64,000 nt of DNA, from positions 87,405,606 through 87,469,605 of the forward strand of contig NC_035438.2 in assembly GCF_002127325.2 (NCBI RefSeq), in the 5' to 3' direction. This DNA is from Helianthus annuus (taxonomy: Eukaryota > Streptophyta > Magnoliopsida > Asterales > Asteraceae). Below, piece by piece: positions 44,184-55,011 of the stretch. The notes beneath the pieces are model-generated. The model saw nothing but the letters and a program-made list of their open reading frames with translations, had not been told where the DNA came from and did no database searches. How positions within the stretch are numbered: position 1 is the stretch's first letter; each line of letters opens with the position of its first letter. Position numbers and translations under genes: made by a program.

Positions 44184-45460
44184 TGCCTAGTGGATGGCGA
44201 TCTGAAGCGATTTGATATCGGTTATCAAGTTTATTGTACAGTTTGTTTTCAAATTTTTTTATGTGTTTGAATTTTAAGGGGAGAAGAAAATTTCAGAAAA
44301 TCCAAAAACATTAGAAAATTTGAAAAAGCCAAAAACATGATAAAATGAAAAAAACGAGTTTTGTTGTGAAAAGAGGAAATGATAGTACATCAGTGGACTA
44401 TCACAACATGCTAAAGAATTGGAAAGTTAAAAATGTGATAAACAATCTTACTGTGGATGTGTCAGTAGGTTTTTACACATTTAGTAGATTGTGAAGAGAT
44501 ATAAACCTTAAAATTCAAATTTGCTTATCTCGTGGGGAACATTTCTTGAATATATGGGTAACCCCCGAAATCTTGTTTGAAAGGTCCCTCTTTCTGAGAT
44601 ACTAGGTCTTTATACTCAGTGATATCTGGGGTATTATCCCGGGACTTCTGCTGAATGGAAATTCTGAGCTTGTCCCTGTATAATACTTTCTGCAAATGCT
44701 TTGAAATATAAGCTCGCCCTCAGCAAAAATGAAGAAACACTAAAATTGATAATCATTGCTGTTGAAGAAAAGATCCTCTAAAGGGGACACACCTAAAGTC
44801 GAGCCGTCATCTCTCTGCTGAACGGAAGTTCTGACCTGAGCTCTCACGGTTTTGCATCTAACCCCTTTACAGATATCATCCGTGGTATACTCACCTGTAA
44901 GACTGAATATTGGGATCTGGATACGGAAGTATATTCAAGTAGTGGGACACGCGAATAAGTTTAAGTGCTTAAGACATTAATATTGTATCTCGAAACAATT
45001 GAACTTTGTGTGAAAATTTAAGAGGACCAATATACTGACAATCTAGGTGAATTGTTTAGAACTTAAATTGAAATGAAGCTTAATGGTGTTGATGCTTTGT
45101 CTCAGAAACTGATATGATCCTCTTACACAAACTCACAAAAATATTGTCTGTAAATATTTCTGTATTGCATTTGTTTATATTCAAAAATCCAAAAAGATTT
45201 TAGTGTGTTTTAGCATAAATTTTGAAAAATTCAAAAAGATTTTCGACAACTGATGTTGAAGAGCTGATTGTCAAAATTCCAAGTGATAAATATGACGACA
45301 GTTGGTTTGGGAGAGTGTGTTTAAGAGTTTAAATCTTTCAAGTGGTCATCAGAAATTTTTGTAGAGAAAATGTTTTTGCAAGTGGTAAAAACTATATTTC
45401 TATAAGTGGTTTATCAGAGACTAAATGTTAGATCATTTTATGATTTCTACAAGTGGTGTC
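44184..45460 (+). other. Element B 3' noncoding region, right of C
   Basis: Resumes B (matches A 8350-9000), including the GCTTATCTCGTGGGGAACAT block. Contains about 0.5 kb (44617-45110) absent from A. No gene. Ends at the E insertion; GTGTC (45456-45460) is the candidate left duplication of E. Confidence 0.7.
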
Positions 45461-46553
45461 TGTGACATCTGTGCTTGTGATATCATTTTACAAACTCTGA
45501 ACAATACAATATTAATAAAACAATGTGTTTTGATCCCAATGTTTGCCATTTAGGTTTGGTTTTGTGCCCGTGTTGATTTTTGATCGATTTTGAACTCAAT
45601 ATCGCTTTCTAGAAAGTTATACGCGAAATGATGCGTAAACACGATCAGTTTAACGCGACAAACACTCCGGAACATCATCATAGACTTAACATACCTTAAA
45701 TAACCTTTACATAACTTAGAAATAAGTTTTAAAGGCTTTGGTATGGCAAAAACAAGTTTATTCGCTCTCAGGGACTATTTGCGTCAACTTGCAAAAGTCT
45801 GCCGTTTCGTAAGGCAACGTACAGTCCAGAACTTGATCATAAGTTAAACATACCATAAATAACCTAAACACGGCTTAGAAATAAGCTTTGATAGGTTCGG
45901 TGTGCGAAATCATGCTTATATGATCTTACAGGGACTAAAAGTGTCAAAAACAGCGTAAGTTTGCATTTTCGCGCATATCTTACGTTCTGGCCACATCTGG
46001 ACATCCAAAATTTTTGTACACACTAAAATATTTTTATTTTAGTGATCGGCATGCAAAAATTCCATTCGTCGCTCAATTTGGTTCGTTTTTACGTCCGTTT
46101 GAGTTTCGTCGTAATTTAACGAACAACGCGACCGTACGACCAAACGAGCCGACATCCGAGAATGTTCCAAGCATATTTTGAGTCCTCTAAACTTCATTGA
46201 CCTTGTAGAGCCTTGAAAATGGCTTAACGGGGGTCAAAAAGCCTGAAATGGACTCGATTGCATGCAGGGACCTAAACTGTAAATATTGAAAGTTGCTGAT
46301 CTGGGGAGCTCAGGCGGGGCGCGTAAGCCCAGCCCCAATTCTTACGTGGGGCGCCTCAGCAGCCCAGCGACCAGAAGCTCAATTTTTGATTTCTGTTGCA
46401 ACTTCAGGGGCTGTTAGTGTAAATTTCTTGGTGTGTTAAGCAAGTTAAGTGGTCACCAAGGCTTTGTACCTGCTTGTGACAATTGGAGGGCCAAGATTTC
46501 TTGCTTAATGGCTAAACAAACCACTTGGAATGATCCTAGAGCCTCACCACAAC

Positions 46554-46561
46554 TATAAATA
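46554..46561 (+). promoter_or_regulatory. TATA box of E LTR
   Basis: TATAAATA, followed by a pyrimidine-rich stretch (TCATTTCTCTCATTC) about 40 bp downstream. Confidence 0.6.
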
Positions 46562-48553
46562 GCCACCCAAGTTTACTCATTTCCTTGCTCATTCATCATT
46601 TCTCTCATTCTCATATGCTTTGGAGCTTTCTCAAGTGATTTGGGACTTGTCTTCTTTGTAGAAAAGATAGCAAGGACTATTGTGAGCCTTCTTTCATTTC
46701 TTTTTTTTGGCTTTTTCCTTATGTAGTGCAGAAAGTCAAACATTTGGCCAACAGTTTGACTTTCGGTTTTGACCATCAATTGGTCAAGTCAAAGTTCAAT
46801 TGAACTTTGAAACGTGATTGTAATCACGATAGTTATAATCCTTCGTGATTATAGCCGCTGATTATCACGTTAGCTAGTTGTAGTGTCGAGTCAAAGTTTC
46901 GGTCAAAATGCGTTTTAGCACGCGTTTTGCCTCGGAACTACTTTTGAGTATCAAAACACTTTGTTTTGATACCAAATCAGTAGGTTAGACATGTTTTGAC
47001 ATGTCTAACTCGACACTATTAGTTTGTGCTTGTTTAGGGTCGTAAGTTAAGCGGTCTAAACAACCGCTTACACTTCCGAACCCGACCCGTTTTGTCGATC
47101 TTTAGGATCCGACCAAGCTAAGTTAGTGATCATAGTTTCATAGGGAATAACCACTGAGGTTATAACCTTATGATCACATAGGATTGGTTAGTCATTTGCT
47201 AGTTAGCTTGTATGCCCATAGGAAATGACCAAAATGCCCTTTTGAAGCTAAAATCCGTATTTTGATTATGTGAACATATTTTTGACATGTAATCTGATTT
47301 AGTAACATGTTTAGGGATTATTGGGCATGTAAGACTTGGCATAGCACATAGTTAACCATCCAAACATAGTTTTACGCTAATGACGCCTTATAGTGACTTA
47401 TGTTACCATAATGTGTCACAACGGGTCAAAAGCATTTAGGTAGGCTTTCTAATCAGAATGTTGGGACTATTAAATCATACCATATGAGTTCAATTACTCA
47501 TTTGATTTATTGAACCTCATTCTATCCTATCTCCCGATTTAGGAGCCGATTTATTAACATAGTTACCTATACTAGGTACCGGTTGATTCCGTGACCCTGA
47601 GCTTAAATTGGTCTTATTCTCAAGACTAATTAGCAATCCCAAGTGAGTACAGAGTTCCCCTCTTTTACCGTTTTCAAATGTTTTGGGGTGATACACATGT
47701 ACATACATGTTACTTTTGTGCATTTCATGCTTTTATGACATAAACATGCTAGTTTCACCTAGTACACTTATAGTACATGTTTTCCATTGTGTTTTGCTAT
47801 GTATGTTAAGCATGCTAGCACATTGATTTATGTCACATTTGTTGCATATGTTTACTTAGCATATGGAACACATTGTTTTACATGACATTTCTGCTATGTA
47901 TGTTTACTGAGCATGCTAGCACATTGTTTTTACATGAACATTTCTACTAGGCATGTTTACTTAGCATTCCTAGTACATGGTTTTCACATGCTACACTGGT
48001 TATGACATTTGGTGTGTTTAATCAGGACAATAATTCATTCATTAACATTGATCACGCCGCTCGGACTTATGTAATGGTACCATAGGAATTGACAACTCCC
48101 GTTTCTGACACATGGGTTTGTTTGGAAGTTGGGGATGACAGAATCCGACTACATAACTTTAGATGAACCTTTAATTTGTTTAAGGGTTTGTCGCCACAGT
48201 CGCAAGGCTTGAATGTATGCGATTAACATTACTGCATAAATGTTTGTAATCATAAAGCATTGTTTTTCTGCAAAACATAACATTTGATTTAAACTTAGGT
48301 TTATTCAAAAACATTGTTTTGTACATTTTCTATGGGGTTGAGTAACTTTTAGTTATTCACCATACATGACACAGTTTATACATTGATACCAGCACATAGT
48401 TTAAGTAGATGATTTCCTACTTGCTATGCATTTCATTTGGTTATACATGAAACATTTCACACATGACATTGTACATGGTTTACACATACACATTTTTGAC
48501 ATGGAACAAGACATTTTGGTTGGTTATTGATAAGTGACTTATGTAACGGGGCT

Positions 48554-48630
48554 ATGTGTTATATGATAAAAGCATGGTGGATACGCCACTGGTACTTCCT
48601 ATATATAAGTGCTTTTAACGTATTATACAT
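48554..48630 (+). other. Covarying LTR hairpin, E copy
   Basis: ATGTGTTATATGATAAAAGCA's last nine bases pair perfectly with TGCTTTTA-side sequence from 48610. The outer part pairs with G-U pairs and two mismatches. The loop is as in C and D with one change (GCCACT for GCCGCT). Confidence 0.65.
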
Positions 48631-49175
48631 CGTTGCGTTATATAAACCACTTGGACAAGAAACATTTTATACAAAAACATGACATTGTCTTACAAATTAC
48701 ACATTTTTATACAAACTCATTTTCACTTGGTTATTTATTTAACCATGCATTGTTCATTCATTATCATTTGATTTTCATATCGATTTTCACATGATTTTAC
48801 AAAGAAAAACATTTTACAAGATTCATGACATCATTTTATTTAAACACTTCTTTCAAAAACAAGTCATGAATCTGCATAAACAAAACCTATGTATCTCACA
48901 GGCATTTTTATGCTGACGTACCTATTTTTACATGCGTTTCAGGTGCTAATGCATAAGGGTGTTTGTGCTACACTTAGGCGGACTCGGGCCTTAGTGACTT
49001 AAAAGACAGTTATTATGTAGTTTATTTGAACTCAAGACAATGTAACTTTAATTTTCATAATACAAAACTTTATTTGCCATGGTTGTTGAAACAATAATTC
49101 TGTCGCTACTCACCTCCCCGGCGTTTCCGCCGCGGCTTTCGTTGTTTTACCGCGGCCGGGGTGTGACAGAAGAGT

Positions 49176-49188
49176 TGGTATCAGAGCC
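49176..49188 (+). other. Primer binding site, element E
   Basis: TGGTATCAGAGCC, seven bases after the LTR. Confidence 0.92.
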
Positions 49189-49752
49189 AATGGTTATAGG
49201 GAATTAGGTTATTAGCAATGCTTTGACCTAGACTATAACTTTCTAGGACCCTAACACAAGTTTACTTGTGTTTAGATTTTAAAACAATACACGTCACCTA
49301 TCCTTAGGTGATTACCAAAACTTGAGCACAATTTCCAAAATAATTTTGAAATCAAGCATCTATCCTTAGATGATTACTTTTGGTCTTGTGCCTTCCAAAT
49401 TTTCAAAATCTCGTCAAAGTTTTGGGTCTAAATAATGTGAACATGTGCAAACTGGAAGAGTGAATGCCTGTACCCTGAGTTTTCTGTCTAAGGCTAGAGT
49501 GTTCGTACAAATCCGCAGTATCGGACCAGTCACTCTTACCTGGGAACTCTTGGGGTGAGTGTTCACTTATAGGCGAGCATGTCTTCGCGATACATTATTA
49601 TGACTCATTTACTTTGATTTGTCACTGTGTGTTGTTTGTTTGCTTTGTGGTAACAAACAAATGACCACCTTCCTTGCTTTTTGTCGATTTTATTGTTATC
49701 TCATTTTCATCACATCATCTCACTCGTTTTCTCTCATGTTTCCTCTTTTAGA
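49189..49752 (+). other. Element E leader
   Basis: Homologous to the C and D leaders. Contains the 41-nt hairpin (49496-49536, AGAGTG...CACTCT). No coding frame supported before the gag start. Confidence 0.7.
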
Positions 49753-50939
49753 ATGCCTCCTCGATGAAATGTTCCTCAACCTGATGCCGAACTGGCAGCT
49801 ATTATAGCACAGCAGATGGCTGCTATGCTACCTGGTCTCATAACTCAAATAAACCAAGCCACAAATAACAATGTTAATGCACCTGCTCCGTGCAACTTTA
49901 AACAGTTTAACTCGGCTAAACCGCTCAAGTTTAGTGGTACTGAAGGAGCAACAGGGCTCCTACGGTGGTTTGAGAGTCTTGAGAGCACATTCCGCCATGT
50001 TCAGTGTCCGAACAACCGTAAAGTCGAGTTTGCTTCGAGTGTATTTCAAAAGAGGGCTCTTACCTGGTGGAATGGGGTAATGAGAGATAGAGGTGCTGAT
50101 GTTGCTTTGGGTCAGACTTGGGAGGAACTCAGGGCTCTCAGGAAGAGAGAATTCTGTCCTCGACATGAGCAGAGGGAACTCGAAGATGAGTTCAAAGATC
50201 TGAAGCAAGTCAGTGGTGAGCACCGGGCTTACACTGACAGATACGAGGAGTTAAGCTTGCTCTGTCCTACTATGGTCACGCCTTTGGATAAGGCTATTGA
50301 GAGGTACATAGACGGGTTGCCAGATCCTGTTCAGGATATTGTAACTGGCAGTCACCCTACTACCGTCCGACAGGCCATTGAGCTAGTTGCTACCCTTACT
50401 GAATCCCAAATCAAGAAGGGTAAACTCCACAGAAAGGGTGACAAGAAGCAGAAACAGTCTGATGGCGCCAAGGATAACAAGGGCAAGAAGGCAGCTGAGT
50501 CTTCTAAGAAGTCGAGGAAGCGTAAGGCTTCCAAGAATTTTGCTGTTACCACTCAGACTAACCAGGCTGCTCCTAACCAGGCATCACAAAATCAGGTTGC
50601 ACAACCTGCTGCCAAAAGGCAGTATGCAGAAAATGCACCTCTGTGCAACAGATGTAACAACCACCACCAGCCACAGACGCAATGCCGTATCTGCACGAAT
50701 TGTGGCAAGTCTGGTCATCTTGCGAACACCTGCCGTTTTGTTCCTAATCAGAACCCAGCTGCACAAAACCCTGCCCAGAATCCTGCACGACCTCACTTTC
50801 ACCCTGGTTCATGTTTCAACTGTGGGGATCTGACCCACTACAGGAACAATTGCCCGAGGTTGGCAAACGCAAATCAGGCACCGGCTCGTGGTAGAGCTTT
50901 TAACTTGAATGCCAATGAGGCGCATGCGGATAACGAAGT
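49753..50939 (+). pseudogene. Element E gag (Retrotrans_gag, two CCHC knuckles), truncated by F
   Basis: ATG 49753 gives MPPR and then TGA (49765-49767), most simply a CGA to TGA change at codon 5. The frame is otherwise open from there to the F insertion. Counting from the next in-frame ATG (49816): the gag fold covers residues about 30-195 (KFSGTEGATGLLRWFESLE, LTWWNGVMR, EFCPRHEQRELEDEFKDL), then a Lys-rich basic linker (200-240), and knuckles CTNCGKSGHLANTC (293-306) and CFNCGDLTHYRNNC (333-346). F is inserted after residue about 374. The apparent continuation to 51078 reads into F's LTR and is not gag. The rest of E, including pol, lies beyond the window if it survives. Confidence 0.92.
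50935..50939. repeat. Candidate left target duplication of element F
   Basis: GAAGT within E gag, directly before F's TGTCACACC end. Its partner would be beyond the window. Confidence 0.5.
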
Positions 50940-51357
50940 TGTCACACCCCCAAAATCCACCTGCGGAGTATCACCGCTTGGGAGCGTGACTGACCAGGAT
51001 CAAGCCACCAATCATATCGAACATGTAATTAATGTCAAGTATAATAAATGTAAACCAATCATTCAATACGACGATTGATGTTCCAACAAAACATAGTTTA
51101 AGTAGCGGAAGCGTAAGAAAGAGAATCCAATGTATGTAAATAGTTCAAGTGTTGTAAGTGTAACATAACATCCACGATCCAAGCTCCACAACGACCTGCT
51201 CCTCCCTGTGCAAGCTCCATATGTACCTAATGTCCTGCAAGGCATGCAGCAGAGAGTCAACAACTAGTTGAGCGAGTTCACAGTTAACAGTTCAGTAATA
51301 GTATAGTGTGAGTAGTAGTATGTTCGTTCGTTATGTCACGTATCGTATTAGTTTCCA

Positions 51358-51547
51358 TCGCGGCCTCCCAGGCAGGTATGCGAAGATATTAGGGGATGTT
51401 CATCCCGAGTATTCTAGACTAGGTTTATCTGTATCGCGGCCTCCCAGGCAGGTGTGCGAAGATTAGTAAATTTCAGTTCGCGGCCTTCCAAAGGCAGGTG
51501 TGCGAAGTCAGTCATAATATCGCGGCCAACCCTTGGCAGGTGTGCGA
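51358..51547. repeat. Four covarying GGCC hairpins in F LTR
   Basis: Copies at 51358-51383, 51434-51459, 51478-51505 and 51520-51547 share TCGCGGCC...GGCAGGTGTGCGA. Inner pairings vary: GCC-TCCCA-GGC (twice), GCCTT-CCA-AAGGC and GCCAA-CCC-TTGGC. Repeated in the other LTR at +7306. Confidence 0.75.
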
Positions 51548-52155
51548 AGATCAGTTCAATAAGTGTTACTAGTCTAGTCATAGTTCTATCGTTAGGTTCT
51601 ATCAACTGAGTATGTACAATAAAGTAATCCAATCCCATTCCCACCCTGGGAACCCCATGCCTTGGCTGTGTGAACTCACCTTGGTTTGCTCGGTATGCTA
51701 TGCTCTAGGGTTTATCAGATGTCTAAGTCCGTTACACACGACCTAGGATATGATGCACATGATACGATATAAGTGTTTGCATCCAATTAGGGTTTGTAAG
51801 TCATTGGAAATCAAGCAACTGTGTTTTGTGTGCTTATTGTGTGCAGGATGATATCACATAGACCGATTCATACATGCAAGATCATACAGTTGCATTCAGT
51901 ATCATACGATTATATACAGAATCATACATCACGTAAACAGTTATTCGTATTCACATAGTTCATGCGTCGCGTCTTTGATCACACAGTTTAATCTAACACG
52001 AATATTAACCTAATTGCCAGTGTTAACGTACTTAACATATAACCACATATTATCATACAGGATTCTGACCTTGGCATCCTAATTCATTCTGTCTCTTCAA
52101 GTATTATTTGAATTCAGGACATGTATCATCACTATACTTCAGATCATATACTCAA

Positions 52156-52904
52156 TCAAAACTCAGACAGTTCAATATTGAAAGTCGAATCTTGCATACA
52201 TTCATTAAACTCAGACATCATGAAAAGCATATAACTTCTGACCAAAGGCACCAAGCATAACTCAGACAAGCAATCCCTAATGAAACTCAGACTATGTGTG
52301 TTTGCATTATAAAGTTTGGACATGGCGCATGCATTAAGAAGTCGGACAAGTTAGTAACATTAACAAACTCGGACCTGGGGAAGGGGATTTCCCTTCACAA
52401 ACTCGGACAGGGCTTCAAGCCCAAACTCGGACCAAATGGGGTACCAAAACTCGGACATGGGCTTGCTCCTTGTAAAACTCGGACACCCATTCCACTCTTT
52501 TAAAACTCGGACTAAAAGTGTATATATGAAACTCGGACCAACATGTTTTATGTATTCAAAACTCGGACCATGTTAAACTGGAGAAAGGTCGGACTAAAGT
52601 CCATCATGAAACTCGGACATCTATATGGTAATAAAAGTTAGACTTGGTCCTTTATTTCAAAGAAATCGGATAACCTTCCAACCTAATAAAAATTTGGACC
52701 TCACACTTAAAAGCTCGGACTTCAAAGTATCAATTAAATTCACCAAAACTCGGTCCTTATTTGTTAACAATATTCGAACTAAGTTAACATCACAAAACTC
52801 AGACCCCAAGATATACATAAACCTCGGACTATACAACCTGTTAAAGCTCGGACACTAATACAATCATTAAAAGTCGGACTAACACATTCACAAAGCTCAG
52901 ACTA
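52156..52904. repeat. Interspersed AAACTCGGAC array in F LTR
   Basis: About 25 copies of AAACTCGGAC or close variants (AAACTCAGAC, AAGCTCGGAC, AAAGTCGGAC), separated by non-repeated spacers of about 12-35 bp. Repeated in the other LTR at about 59462-60210. Confidence 0.85.
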
Positions 52905-53620
52905 CAAGCAATCACGATTGTATCAGTTACGTTTTCATACGACTCAAAAACCCTAATTCATACATTTTCACAGTGAACTATTCAATTATCAATCGATCAT
53001 TCTAACGTATCTTGCATCTTAATCATCAAACAATGATTCCACATCAACCATACCCATTTCACAATAATCAAACATCAATCAATCACAGAACTATCATATG
53101 AAAACTAGGGTTTACACATATTACAAGAATCAAGAATTGATGCAATCAAATAATCAATTAGGTTTACAAGTATTACAATAATCGATAAACAATTACCTTG
53201 AATGATTCTAGTGAAAGAGGAATCAAAAGTGCGGAAATGTCTTGTGCCAATGATGATGATGGTGATGATTGCTAGAGAGAACCAAAGAAGTGAAAGTACG
53301 TGCTTGGATTTTAGTGTGGGGTTTAGTGAATGATTTAGGGTTAAGTATTACTAGGATTTCACTAATTGCCCTCTACATCCTCAAGTTTTAGCTTTTACAC
53401 AAGTACACCATCTCACAACAATTTCACAGTTTCACCACCAAGTTTATGCGTTTAACAAATTTATCACAATTAACACATAATCGTGCACAATCACACAATA
53501 CACTTCATTGTACAAAACGTATACAATTCCATAGCAATTAATTGTGCAAATAATCAACTAAACAATACAAGATCGTGCAATAAATGCGAAATAGGAATCT
53601 TGGAAATTCGAGTTGTCACA

Positions 53621-53757
53621 TTATCCCCAACTTGAAAGAAATTTCGTCCCGAAATTTGGTACGCACTCACTGAGGAAGCTAGGTAAGCTGTAGTGTTCAC
53701 TGGTTTTCCTGGGTTGTCACATCATCCCCCCGTTGATTTGGAATTTCGTCCCGAAAT
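53621..53757 (-). other. F 3' region: two polypurine/LTR-start modules
   Basis: Reading leftwards: GAATTTCGGGACGAAATTCC, CGGGGGGATGA, TGTGACAACCCAGG (from 53721), then about 75 bp later a second AAATTTCGGGACGAAATTTC, GTTGGGGATAA and the true LTR start TGTGACAACTCG (from 53620). The first module is a leftover of another LTR end. Confidence 0.8.
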
Positions 53758-54837
53758 TCAGTAGTAGTAGCTTCAGCCTCAGTAGTGGTTGCATTGGTTT
53801 CAAATAACTGGGGGTACTTTTCTGTCATCTGGTCTTCGCGTTCCCAGGTGTACTCTGGGCCACGTTTGGAGTTCCAACGAACTCGGACAAGAGGGATTCT
53901 CTTGTGTTTAAGGACCTTAACATCCCGGTCCGTGATTTCAACTGGTTCCTCGACGAACTGCAACAGCTCGTCGATAGTGAGTTCCTTAAAAGGAATTTTG
54001 AGGGTCTCATCTGACAGGCACTTCTTCAGATTCGACACGTGAAATACATTGTGAACTGCACCGAGTTCAGCTGGTAGGTTCAGTCTGTAGGCTACTGGGC
54101 CTATTCTTTCAGTGATTTCGAATGGTCCAACATACCGTGGATTGAGTTTGCCCCGTTTGCCAAAACGAACCACACCCTTCCAGGGTGAGACTTTAAGTAA
54201 AACCCGGTCCCCGACCTGAAATTCCAATGGCTTCCTACGCTTATCCGCGTAGCTTTTCTGGCGATCACGAGCTGTCGCCATGCGTTGTCGTATTTGTGCT
54301 ATTCGTTCAGTAGCGTCAACTACCATTTTCTGGTCCTGTAATCTGACTATCTCCCACCTCTGCCCAACAGAGAGGTGACCGGCATTTACGCCCGTACAAT
54401 GCCTCGAATGGAGCGGCTTGTATGCTGGTGTGGTAACTGTTATTGTACGAAAACTCCACTAACGGGAGATATTTTTCCCAGCCGTTGCCAAAATCGATAA
54501 CACATGCCCGAAGCATGTCTTCTAGAGTTTGAATCGTGCGCTCAGACTGCCCGTCCGTCTGAGGGTGATATGCTGTGCTCATGTCTAATCGAGAGCCAAA
54601 CGCTTTGTGCATCGCTTGCCATAGTTCTGACGTGAATCGTGCATCGCGATCCGAAATGATAGATGTGGGCACCCCGTGCCTCGAGACTATTTCCTTCACG
54701 TATAGGTCTGTTAATGTGGAAAACTTGTCTGTTTCTTTGATTGCTAGGAAGTGAGCAGACTTGGTGAGTCGATCCACGATCACCCAAATAGTATCGTTCC
54801 CACGCTGGGATCTAGGCAGGCCTGTAACGAAATCCAT
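53697..54837 (-). pseudogene. Element F integrase and chromodomain (first unit)
   Basis: Two overlapping minus-strand frames (54837-54316 and 54326-53697). Catalytic triad: Asp in MDFVTGLP, Asp in SDRDARF and Glu in GQSERTIQ, with 35 residues between the last two. A one-base frame change near 54320 separates the core from the C-terminal part, which has NPRYVGPFEITERIG and a chromodomain (VRVRWNSKRGPEYTWERED) plus a Thr/Glu-rich tail. The upstream zinc-binding part ([12 protein letters not shown]) is cut by stops at 55012-55014 and 54868-54870. It acts as the DNA-joining enzyme of the element, with the chromodomain as targeting module. Confidence 0.9.
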
Positions 54838-55011
54838 GGAAATTCCTTCCCATTTCCATTGTCGTATCTAGGGTAGCTGAAGTAGGCCTGAGGGTTTCTG
54901 GTACTCTGTCTTGACTCTCGCACAAGTCAAACATTTGCCGACGTAAGTTGCAATGTGGGCCTTCATGCTAGGCCACCAATATGTAGTTCTAATGTCGTGG
55001 TACATTTTATC

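Larger units (their letters stand above)
30116..45460 (+). mobile_element. Element B: gag-only copia-like element, interrupted by C and cut by E
   Basis: B's own sequence is 30116-35267 and 44184-45460, with C (35273-44178) inserted in its 3' part and E inserted at 45461. Its LTR aligns base for base at the start with A's LTR (TGTTGTTGTATCCG against TGTTAGTGCATACG), and its gag and 3' region are homologous to A's. No pol is present. The 3' LTR would lie beyond E and is not in the window. GAAAT (30111-30115) is the candidate left duplication; its partner is not visible. Confidence 0.85.
45461..49168 (+). repeat. Element E 5' LTR
   Basis: 3708 bp, TGTGACATCTG...GGTGTGACA, related to the C and D LTRs but with extra sequence around 46290-46450 and 47700-48200. 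TATAAATA at 46554-46561. Short GCATGCTAGCACATTG repeats occur at 47800-47930. Holds the covarying hairpin (48554-48630) and the acceptor-like block (CTGACG...TTTCAG near 48942). Confidence 0.9.
50940..53620 (-). repeat. Element F LTR, left copy (3' LTR of first unit)
   Basis: 2681 bp. On the minus strand it runs TGTGACAACTCG...GGGGTGTGACA. Contains four GGCC hairpins (51358-51547) and the AAACTCGGAC array (52156-52904). About thirteen differences from the right copy by eye. Confidence 0.93.

Noticed and set aside
49871..50833. Other long frames on both strands over E gag
   Set aside because: They are out-of-frame shadows of the gag frame with Lys/Arg- or Leu/Arg-rich composition.
50939..51078. 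C-terminal extension of E gag
   Set aside because: The last about 46 codons read into the F LTR, whose boundary is fixed by the second LTR copy.
52156..52904. CRISPR-like array
   Set aside because: The repeat is only 10 bp and degenerate, spacers vary widely, no cas genes exist, and the array lies in a plant LTR.
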